Assembly (NCBI GenBank): GCA_036744635.1
Contig: DAIOHQ010000144.1
Location: forward strand, 1-12,353
Length of the DNA: 12,353 nt
Direction: 5' to 3'
DNA from: DAIOHQ01 sp036744635
Lineage (GTDB): Bacteria > Planctomycetota > Phycisphaerae > Tepidisphaerales > Tepidisphaeraceae
Shown: piece after piece, positions 1 to 8,092 of the stretch
Position numbering within the stretch: the first letter of the stretch is position 1
Layout: every line of letters begins with the position of its first letter
Position numbers and translations under genes: made by a program
The notes under the pieces: model-generated
Told to the model about the DNA's origin: nothing
The model's input: the letters and a program-made list of their open reading frames with translations, nothing else
Databases searched by the model: none

Positions 1-1
1 G

Positions 2-1804
2 GGTGGGGGGGGGCTGGGGGAGGTGGCGAACGGAGTGTTGAAATCGGGGGGGTACTTCAGCCCGCAGAACGCCACGAAGCATTCGGTCACCGATACCCGC
101 AACCAGTCCGCGTTCGAGCTGCTGAATGATGCGTTTCCTGTTGGCGCGGCCGACACCACGCCGCCGGCGGGGTATACGCCGGCCACCTGGGCGAAGCACG
201 TGAGGCAGACCAGGCCGAGCGCGCCGATTGCGCCGCCGCTGCCGGTTTCGCTGGGCGGGCCGGTCACGCCGCTGATTGAGAAGATCGAAGGATCGGGGCT
301 GGCGGGGGAGACGGTTTTCGTCAATGCCCTTGAATCCGGGTTGGGGGGAGATAACCCGCTGACTGCGCGGTTTCACTGGAATTTCGGCGATCCGGCCGGG
401 GAGTTCAACGAGCTGGATGCTTACAACGCGGCCCATGCCTATGACCAGCCCGGCACCTACACGATCACGCTGACCATCAACAGCTCGGATGGAACGGTGT
501 CGAGCGTCAGTACGCAGGTGGCGGTGGCGCCCGATGCGCGGCGGACGATTTATGTCGCGGCCGGGGGAGATGATGGCAACAGCGGGTTGGCGCCGGATCA
601 GCCGGTGCAGAGCCTGTCGCGGGCGCAGGCGCTGCTGGCGGACAACACGCGGGTGCTGTTCAACCGCGGCGATACGTTTACGTTCACGACCGGGCTGACG
701 GTGGCCAATCAGAATGTGGAGGTTGGCGCGTATGGGGAGGGAGGGGCGCCGATCTTGATGTCCAAGGCATTCGGCTCCCAGGGCATGATCATCCCGACGA
801 TCACCGCGCGGAACCTGCTGGTTGACAATCTGACGTTTGACACGATCTGGACATCGAATACCGATGAGGGGCCGCCGTATGCGGTCTGGAATTCCAGTTC
901 CGAGATCACGGTTCGCAATAATACGTTTTTGAACGTGGGGTACGCCTACAACGGCAGCGGCCAGCCGCAGGGGGTTTTCCTGGTGGACAACCAGGCGCCG
1001 CTGGTGACGGGGATCCGCGGATATTTCGCGTGGATGCAGGGGACGGATTACGTGGTGTTGAACAACACGGTGGCCAACTCGACCCGCGAGCACGACATCC
1101 GCATGACCGGCGTGCAGCGGGTGGCGGTGTTGAACAACAACTTTGCGAATCTGGATCTTCGGCCGGGCGATCCGAATGATTTTTCCAAGGGGACGATCGT
1201 GGTGCACAACGCCGATTACGTGTACGTGGCGCGGAACACGGTGCAGGATGGGCCGATCGGGCTGGGGCCGCTGGGGGGGACGGATGGACTGAAGGGGGAT
1301 TATCTGACGCAGCGGACGCGCTGGTGCGTGGTGGAATATAACACGGCGAAGAACACGCAGTTGGTGATCAACCACGGCACGGAAAACTGCACGGTGCGCT
1401 ATAACACCGTCTATTCGAACAACATCGTGCAGATCCCGGTGCAGGGGTATGACAAGACCTACAAGCGCGGGGTGGCCAACACCAGCATCATCGGCAACAT
1501 CGGCGTCAATAATTCGGTGAACGGGAATTTCCTGCACCTGTATGGGCTGGCGTTTCATCTGACGATGAACACCAATATCTATATGTCGCCGTATCTGACG
1601 CCGCCGGGGAATGGCAATGCCGTGGTGTACGTGGATCAGTCGGACTTGAGCGCGTTCGACCAGATCAGCGGGAACATCTGGCCGCTGCTGAGCTCAACGG
1701 TGCCGATGTACGTGGGATTTGGATCGGCGGGGCGGCTGACGGCGGCGCAGTGGCTGGCGTTGCCGCAGGTGAGCGGGGATATGTTTATTCCGGCGAATTT
1801 TTAG
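2..1804 (+). CDS. PKD-domain, right-handed beta-helix surface protein (5' partial)
   Basis: Probably an exported or surface protein; substrate unknown. Counting from the GTG at 23 (593 residues), a PKD domain covers about 90-168, with the hallmark WNFGD at 119-123 and the closing strand GTYTITLTI at 144-152. A parallel beta-helix follows from about 174. It opens with the usual 'RTIYVAAGGDDGNSG' strand and has many Asn-rich turns (VRNNTF near 297, VLNNTV near 345, VLNNNF near 369, VEYNTA near 437, VRYNTV near 458), the pattern of pectate-lyase-like coils. No catalytic residues can be assigned, so polysaccharide binding or lysis is only a possibility. No stop codon lies between base 2 and 23, the GTG has no clear ribosome-binding site, and no signal peptide is seen. 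The gene therefore most likely begins upstream, with a Gly-rich linker (bases 2-19) just before this part. It converges on rsfS. Confidence 0.8.
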   Translation, partial: GGGGLGEVANGVLKSGGYFSPQNATKHSVTDTRNQSAFELLNDAFPVGAADTTPPAGYTPATWAKHVRQTRPSAPIAPPLPVSLGGPVTPLIEKIEGSGLAGETVFVNALESGLGGDNPLTARFHWNFGDPAGEFNELDAYNAAHAYDQPGTYTITLTINSSDGTVSSVSTQVAVAPDARRTIYVAAGGDDGNSGLAPDQPVQSLSRAQALLADNTRVLFNRGDTFTFTTGLTVANQNVEVGAYGEGGAPILMSKAFGSQGMIIPTITARNLLVDNLTFDTIWTSNTDEGPPYAVWNSSSEITVRNNTFLNVGYAYNGSGQPQGVFLVDNQAPLVTGIRGYFAWMQGTDYVVLNNTVANSTREHDIRMTGVQRVAVLNNNFANLDLRPGDPNDFSKGTIVVHNADYVYVARNTVQDGPIGLGPLGGTDGLKGDYLTQRTRWCVVEYNTAKNTQLVINHGTENCTVRYNTVYSNNIVQIPVQGYDKTYKRGVANTSIIGNIGVNNSVNGNFLHLYGLAFHLTMNTNIYMSPYLTPPGNGNAVVYVDQSDLSAFDQISGNIWPLLSSTVPMYVGFGSAGRLTAAQWLALPQVSGDMFIPANF

Positions 1805-1867
1805 TAGTCGGCGGTGGGCAGCCGCCCGCACGCGGGGACGCGGGCACCCGGTCAGCAATGGGGCGAT

Positions 1868-2299
1868 TCAGGGTTGCGTTTCCTGGCGGGCCTGCTCGGC
1901 GGCTAGCTCCGCTTCGGTTTGCCATTGTACTTTCCTGGCGTCGCCCCAGAGATTGTCCAGGTCGTAGTAGAGACGGGCGTCGGGGGAGAAGACGTGGAGG
2001 ATGACGTCCACGAAGTCCACCAGCATCCAGGATTCACCTTCGAGGCCGGCCTGGGAAAGGGGGGGATAGTCGCGCCCTTCGCCGAGTTCGCCGGATTCCT
2101 CGCAGACGGTGCGCATCTGCCGGGGGCTGGTGCCGGTGGCGATGACGTAAAAGTCGGTCACGGGCGACAGGGCACTGACATCGAGCACCACCACGCTGTT
2201 GCAGCGGGTGTTGGCGGCGTGGCGGGCGATGTCGATGGCGAACTGCCTGGCCGCGGCGGCGCGGGCGGTCTGATCCAATTGAGGGGTCTGGGTGGCGAT
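1868..2299 (-). CDS. rsfS: Ribosomal silencing factor RsfS (Iojap/YbeB family)
   Basis: RsfS binds ribosomal protein uL14 on the large subunit and blocks subunit joining, lowering translation when nutrients are scarce (family knowledge). Visible hallmarks are VLDVSALSPVTDFYVIATG, then TSPRQM, and near the C terminus 'SWMLVDFVDVILHVF' and 'YYDLDNLWGDA', which cover essentially the whole family core. The start is the odd part. The first conventional start is TTG at 2278-2276 (136 residues), but it has no nearby ribosome-binding site. A perfect GGAGG (2309-2305) sits 5 bases before an in-frame ATC at 2299-2297, giving a 143-residue protein starting (M)ATQTPQLDQTARAAAARQ. I chose ATC; TTG remains the conservative alternative. 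No ATG or GTG lies in this frame between the TTG and the upstream stop at 2360-2362. Product identity is very secure, the start only moderately. Confidence 0.93.
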   Translation of the reverse strand: MATQTPQLDQTARAAAARQFAIDIARHAANTRCNSVVVLDVSALSPVTDFYVIATGTSPRQMRTVCEESGELGEGRDYPPLSQAGLEGESWMLVDFVDVILHVFSPDARLYYDLDNLWGDARKVQWQTEAELAAEQARQETQP

Positions 2300-2304
2300 G
2301 CGAA

Positions 2305-2309
2305 CCTCC
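2305..2309 (-). promoter_or_regulatory. Strong Shine-Dalgarno that decides the rsfS start
   Basis: On the minus strand this reads GGAGG, followed by the 5-base spacer TTCGC and then ATC. It lies 26 bases from the first conventional start (TTG at 2278), too far to serve it. Its position is the main argument for the ATC start. Confidence 0.6.
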
Positions 2310-2334
2310 GGTTGATGTATTGTCCGTACCGGAG

Positions 2335-2363
2335 AGTGTAGGCGAAAAGGGGGGGAAATTCAG
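2335..2363 (-). promoter_or_regulatory. Candidate promoter for rsfS
   Basis: Minus-strand -10 TACACT at 2340-2335 (4 of 6 to consensus). A weak -35, CTGAAT at 2363-2358, lies 17 bases upstream. Transcription would begin near 2328, leaving a leader of about 30 bases that contains the GGAGG. The -35 is poor, so this is a tentative call supported mainly by position. Confidence 0.35.
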
Positions 2364-2439
2364 CTTAGGAAATCTGATGGGCGAAGTTTTGGGTCGCGTG
2401 CTTGTCGGAGTAACGCAATCTCCTTGGTCGCAGGCGCGA

Positions 2440-2467
2440 TTGACAGGTGCATAATTTTTGGTACACT
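2440..2467 (+). promoter_or_regulatory. Strong sigma-70-type promoter of the higBA-like operon
   Basis: A perfect -35 TTGACA (2440-2445), a 16-base spacer and -10 TACACT (2462-2467). The expected start of transcription is about 2474, only a few bases before the toxin ATG at 2477. An overlapping alternative -10, CATAAT at 2450-2455, has no good -35. The promoter rules out the GTG at 2447 as the toxin start, because that codon lies inside the spacer. Confidence 0.7.
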
Positions 2468-2476
2468 ATGAATGGG

Positions 2477-2812
2477 ATGGAACGAAAGCTCGATGTCGTG
2501 TTTTTCAGAACCGATAACGGCAACGAGCCGGTTCGCGAGTGGTTGTTGACACTGGCCAAGGACGAGCGAAAGACCGTGGGTGATGATGTGCTGAAGGTGC
2601 AGTATTGTTGGCCCATTGGCAAACCGCTAGCAGGGAACCTGGGCAGCGGTCTGTGGGAAGTGCGGTCGCGTCTGGGGGAGCGGATCGCCAGGGTGATGTT
2701 TTGCGTGGAGGGTCAGACGATGGTGCTGTTGCACGGATTCATCAAAAAAGCGCAGAAGACGCCCAGGCATGAACTTGACCTGGCGATCAAGCGGATGAAC
2801 CAATTAAGGTAG
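2477..2812 (+). CDS. RelE/HigB-superfamily toxin (phage Gp49-like family)
   Basis: Predicted toxin of a type II toxin-antitoxin system, probably a ribosome-dependent mRNA endonuclease (family knowledge). The 111-residue protein has the Gp49/HigB pattern: a central 'LWEVRSRLGERIARVMF' (59-75, with W60, E61, R63, R69 and R72), then 'LLHGFIKKAQKTP' (84-96) and a C-terminal helix with A103 and R106. Basic residues R63, R72, K90, K91 and K94 are candidates for RNA binding or cleavage. Of the in-frame starts GTG 2447, ATG 2468 and ATG 2477, the last is chosen because the promoter overlaps or abuts the first two. It has no real Shine-Dalgarno, so the mRNA may be leaderless or nearly so. The toxin precedes the antitoxin, the order typical of higBA, with an 8-base gap. 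Family is secure; the exact subfamily and target are inferred. Confidence 0.88.
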   Translation: MERKLDVVFFRTDNGNEPVREWLLTLAKDERKTVGDDVLKVQYCWPIGKPLAGNLGSGLWEVRSRLGERIARVMFCVEGQTMVLLHGFIKKAQKTPRHELDLAIKRMNQLR

Positions 2813-2820
2813 GTGGCGAC

Positions 2821-3102
2821 ATGAAGCGAAAGCATTTGGGTTCCAAATTCGAGGATTTTCTGGCCGAGGAGGGCATTCTGGAGGTGTGCCGGGCGGCGGC
2901 GATCAAGTTCAAACTCGCCCACGAGCTGGAGAAGGCCATGAGCGAACGCAACCTCAGCAAAGCTGAAATCGCCAAGCAATTGAAAACCAGCCGCACCGGC
3001 GTGGATCGCCTGCTCGATCCCGACAACACCTCGATCACGCTCAACACGATGGCGAAGGTGGCGCACCTGCTGGGGAAGCGGATGGAGTTCGCCCTGCGGT
3101 GA
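2821..3102 (+). CDS. XRE-family HTH antitoxin (HigA-like)
   Basis: 93-residue partner of the preceding toxin, expected to neutralise it and to repress the operon by binding its promoter. The N-terminal 'GSKFEDFLAEEG' (7-18) is a recurring motif in XRE antitoxins linked to Gp49-like toxins. The helix-turn-helix spans about 46-86, with 'LSKAEIAKQLKTSRTGVDRLL' covering the first helices and the recognition helix, and 'TLNTMAKVAHLLG' the supporting helices. The start ATG lies 8 bases after the toxin stop, preceded by AGGTAGG-type purine-rich sequence at the toxin end, so the two are cotranscribed. The gene converges on the zinc-ribbon gene at 3124. Autoregulation is inferred from the family, and no clear operator palindrome was recognised in the promoter. 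Confidence 0.9.
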   Translation: MKRKHLGSKFEDFLAEEGILEVCRAAAIKFKLAHELEKAMSERNLSKAEIAKQLKTSRTGVDRLLDPDNTSITLNTMAKVAHLLGKRMEFALR

Positions 3103-3140
3103 AGGCGGCCAAGCCTCGGTCCCTTATGCCTTTGGCCTTC
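3101..3140. terminator. Possible bidirectional stem-loop between convergent genes
   Basis: GGCCAA (3107-3112) can pair with TTGGCC (3132-3137), extended across a 3-base bulge by GAA (3101-3103) with TTC (3138-3140). It overlaps the antitoxin stop codon and the last codons of the opposing zinc-ribbon gene. It has no U-tract, so terminator function is weakly supported. The position between convergent genes is the main argument. Confidence 0.25.
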
Positions 3141-3417
3141 CCCAGACGTGGAGGATGGCGAACGCGATCCACAGACCGCAAGCGGCGCCGCCAGCGCTAT
3201 TTCCGGCCATAGCATTGAGACCATAACTTTGGGTGGCGAAAGAGCCAATTGACATAATGATCGCGCCTGCAAAGAGCAGCCATTTGAGCCACTGCGGTCT
3301 GCTGGAGCCGATAGGGTTGCTAAGAGCGAAGTGTTTCCCGCACTCGGGACATTGCGTTGTCGTAAGGGCAGTCAGGTTGTAGCCGCAAGAAGGGCAGTGG
3401 AGTTTTGTGTCTTGCAT
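3124..3417 (-). CDS. Small zinc-ribbon membrane protein
   Basis: 97-residue protein of unknown function. The N-terminal zinc ribbon has two CPxCG knuckles: C8-P-S-C11-G-Y-N-L and C23-P-E-C26-G. Two hydrophobic segments follow, about residues 43-62 and 74-92, separated by a short loop, so it is probably a small inner-membrane protein with the zinc ribbon on one face. The 'CPxCGYxL...CPECG' ribbon is, from general knowledge, frequent at the start of small planctomycete proteins. The ATG lies 4 bases after the hppA stop codon, so it is probably cotranscribed with the pyrophosphatase. The only purine-rich stretch (GGGAG) is rather far upstream, which could mean termination-reinitiation coupling. 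A role in the pump's assembly or regulation would be speculation. Confidence 0.75.
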   Translation of the reverse strand: MQDTKLHCPSCGYNLTALTTTQCPECGKHFALSNPIGSSRPQWLKWLLFAGAIIMSIGSFATQSYGLNAMAGNSAGGAACGLWIAFAILHVWGRPKA

Positions 3418-3421
3418 TGGG

Positions 3422-6124
<2,703 letters not shown>

Positions 6125-6209
6125 GACGGTTCCTCGAAAAACAGACATGAGCATTCCACCGCCGGGGCGGCACAATCGCTCCGATGCACTGCGATCTCCT
6201 GGCCGAAAT

Positions 6210-6237
6210 ATTATGGACGACGCTGTCCGATTTGCAA
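6210..6237 (-). promoter_or_regulatory. Candidate hppA promoter, proximal
   Basis: On the minus strand, -35 TTGCAA (6237-6232, 4 of 6), a 16-base spacer and -10 CATAAT (6215-6210, 5 of 6). Transcription would begin near 6203, giving a leader of about 80 bases before the hppA ATG at 6124. It sits in a locally A/T-rich patch of an otherwise GC-rich gap. Confidence 0.45.
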
Positions 6238-6257
6238 TGCCGGAGTCCGCTGCCGAC

Positions 6258-6287
6258 AGTATCGCCGCGCCCCGCCGTTTGTGACAA
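6258..6287 (-). promoter_or_regulatory. Candidate hppA promoter, distal
   Basis: On the minus strand, -35 TTGTCA (6287-6282, 5 of 6), an 18-base spacer and -10 GATACT (6263-6258, 4 of 6), preceded by a T-rich tract (about 6289-6295) that could act as an UP-like element. It may be an alternative to the proximal promoter. Only one of the two may be real. Confidence 0.35.
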
Positions 6288-6314
6288 GAAAAAAATATCG
6301 TGGGCTTTATCGTG

Positions 6315-6338
6315 GCACGGGTTTTCCTGAACCCGTGC
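6315..6338. repeat. 24-base REP-like palindrome, copy 1
   Basis: Arms GCACGGGTT and AACCCGTGC form a perfect 9-bp stem around a 6-base loop, TTCCTG. The whole 24 bases recur as an exact reverse complement at 6380-6403. It lies in the gap between the 3' end of the unknown membrane protein gene (6488) and hppA. It resembles dispersed REP-type elements. It could fold in mRNA or DNA, and it lies downstream of a gene end, where it might stabilise or end the transcript. Confidence 0.75.
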
Positions 6339-6361
6339 ATGTGCGCTCGCAGTTGGGACCT

Positions 6362-6377
6362 CCGCGGCATACCGCGG
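6362..6377. repeat. Small inverted repeat CCGCGG-CATA-CCGCGG
   Basis: Two CCGCGG hexamers, each self-palindromic, flank the 4-base loop CATA. The element lies between the two 24-base palindromes and forms the middle stem of a three-hairpin block spanning 6315-6403. Confidence 0.6.
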
Positions 6378-6379
6378 AA

Positions 6380-6403
6380 GCACGGGTTCAGGAAAACCCG
6401 TGC
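6380..6403. repeat. 24-base REP-like palindrome, copy 2 (inverted)
   Basis: Exact reverse complement of the copy at 6315-6338. Each copy can fold alone, or the pair can fold together into a 24-bp stem around a 41-base centre. Such an inverted pair recalls the BIME arrangement of REP elements. No RAYT transposase is in the window. Confidence 0.75.
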
Positions 6404-6487
6404 TACGGGGAGCGGCGAAAACGTCACGTCAGCAAGATCTGCCTGAGGAAGCGCGCGTCCCAGTTGGCCAAGCGCCGGGGAGGCGTT

Positions 6488-8092
6488 TCACTTATTGAGC
6501 TGTTGCAGGCGCAGGCGGCAGCGGGCTTCGTAGCGCTCGTATTCGCCGCGGTCTTCCTGGTTGGAGTCGAAGCCGTGGCGCTCATCCTTGATGATGCGGC
6601 GGACTTCATCCAATATCTGGGGGAGCTGGTTTTCGGGGATGGCCTCGATGTTCTGCTTGAGGCCGCCGAGCATGTTGCCGAGCTGCTTGGCCAGCACCGG
6701 CCCCGCCGCCTTTTTCACCAGTTCTTCATCGACGAAATATTTCAGCATGATCTGCTGATTCATCACCGCGGCTTTGGAATAGAGGGTGCGGGCGGACTGG
6801 GTGAGGCCGCGGCGGTCATCGCCCTGTTTGGTCATCGCCAACAGATAGTCCTTGTCCGCCATCGCCATCGCCTTGGTCACCTTCACCTGGTCCATGTGCG
6901 AGACGTACGTGCCGTAGTTGGTGGCGAAGTTCTTCAGATGACGCAAGTATTCCTCGACCGCTCTGTCGCAGAGCTGCGCCGTGCGGCCGTAGGAGAAAAT
7001 CGCCTCCTGATACGCCGCCTGGTTGACGATCGGCGTGTCCAGCGGCACGGATGCCGCCGAGAGCTCGAGCGTCGGGCGCTCTCCCTTGAAAGACATGCCA
7101 AGGGCCTGCAGCTCCTTGCGCCGGCCGATTTCCCATTCCTCTTCATCCCAGTTTTTCAGCGCCAGCGCCGGCCGGCTGTCGATCACTAGCGAAGACTGCT
7201 GGATGTGCTTTTGCCCGTTCACGTTCTGCAGGACCTGGGCGCGCTGGTGGTAGTTGTACGCCAGGGCGAACGCCGAGACGCCGTAGGGGAAGGGCTGTAA
7301 GTCGCGCAGGTATTGCAGTTCCGAGCCGTCGTAGAAGGGCTCATTGGATGAGACATTGGCCGGGCGGCGATGGGTTGGGGTCAGGTATTGCGGCAGGATG
7401 TTGCCCTGCGCATCCAGCAGGGGATCGAGCTCCAGCCGCCGCCAGCCGGGATCATCCCGGCGCAGCTTCTGGCGGGACACGTGCGGCATCGTCTCCGCGC
7501 GCACGCGCGGGCGATAGTAATCCTTTTCCGAGCTGGTGCCGAATTTATCGAAGTAGATTCCCGCGATCGCGGCCATGATGTTGATGTCGTCCGGCCGCTC
7601 TTCATCGACGCTCCGGGCGTATTCCAGGGCGTCGAGGATGGTGATGTACTTGTTGGACAGGCTGGCCATCTGCACCGAGATGTTGTAGGCCTTATTCCAG
7701 ATCTGAAAGAGATGGACGGTGTCGAATTCGGGCTGGAGCAGGCGGATCCACTCGACCTTGGTGTCGAAATCTTCGAGGTTCTTGTCGTTCTTCTGCGATT
7801 CGCTGCTGGTCCAGAGGATCATCACCAGCGGCCCGCGCAGGCCGCCGAGGAGCAGGGCGAGGGCGAAGCTGTTCATGCCGCCGAGGCGCGAACCGGAAGT
7901 AGATTCCGGCCGGCCGCGCTCGCCCCAGATGGCCTTGTCGCGCACGCACTGCGCCCAATGCTGCGCCCCGGCCGTACACAGCAGCGAGACGATCAGCATG
8001 ACGATGACGGCCAGACGGGCCCCGCCGCCGGCGCGCAGGGGGGAATTGGATGAGCTGCGGGGGGGACGATCAGCGTCGGCGAGGGTGGTCAT
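6488..8092 (-). CDS. Membrane-anchored protein of unknown function, coupled to the ABC permease
   Basis: 534 residues and no family recognised. Two hydrophobic segments lie near the N terminus (about 27-47 and 73-95). The rest is mostly hydrophilic and helical, with an alternating Tyr/Ala-rich stretch at about 130-185 (AYNISVQMASLSNKYITILDA, MAAIAGIYFDKFG) that could be TPR-like. The large C-terminal part probably sits on one side of the membrane; which side cannot be told. Its ATG overlaps the permease stop in an ATGA (8092-8089), with AGAGG about 8 bases upstream, so translation is coupled to the permease. That points to a shared complex, perhaps as an accessory or adaptor subunit of the exporter (inference). 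It ends at 6488, ahead of the palindrome block at 6315-6403. Confidence 0.8.
   Translation of the reverse strand: MTTLADADRPPRSSSNSPLRAGGGARLAVIVMLIVSLLCTAGAQHWAQCVRDKAIWGERGRPESTSGSRLGGMNSFALALLLGGLRGPLVMILWTSSESQKNDKNLEDFDTKVEWIRLLQPEFDTVHLFQIWNKAYNISVQMASLSNKYITILDALEYARSVDEERPDDINIMAAIAGIYFDKFGTSSEKDYYRPRVRAETMPHVSRQKLRRDDPGWRRLELDPLLDAQGNILPQYLTPTHRRPANVSSNEPFYDGSELQYLRDLQPFPYGVSAFALAYNYHQRAQVLQNVNGQKHIQQSSLVIDSRPALALKNWDEEEWEIGRRKELQALGMSFKGERPTLELSAASVPLDTPIVNQAAYQEAIFSYGRTAQLCDRAVEEYLRHLKNFATNYGTYVSHMDQVKVTKAMAMADKDYLLAMTKQGDDRRGLTQSARTLYSKAAVMNQQIMLKYFVDEELVKKAAGPVLAKQLGNMLGGLKQNIEAIPENQLPQILDEVRRIIKDERHGFDSNQEDRGEYERYEARCRLRLQQLNK

Noticed and set aside
1824..1845. Stem GCCCGC/GCGGGC (loop 10) between convergent genes as a terminator
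   Set aside because: Only 6 bp, no U-tract, and such GC stems arise easily in this base composition.
6125..6427. N-terminal extension of the hppA frame (101 extra residues)
   Set aside because: It runs through the palindrome block and promoter-like sequences, has no membrane-pyrophosphatase homology, and a proper Shine-Dalgarno precedes the ATG at 6124.
6455..6570. Plus-strand translation RRGGVSLIELL followed by hydrophobic residues, resembling a type IV prepilin signal
   Set aside because: It is the reverse of the 3' end of the minus-strand unknown protein and its stop region, has no start codon with a ribosome-binding site nearby, and continues as low-complexity sequence. I take the resemblance as chance.
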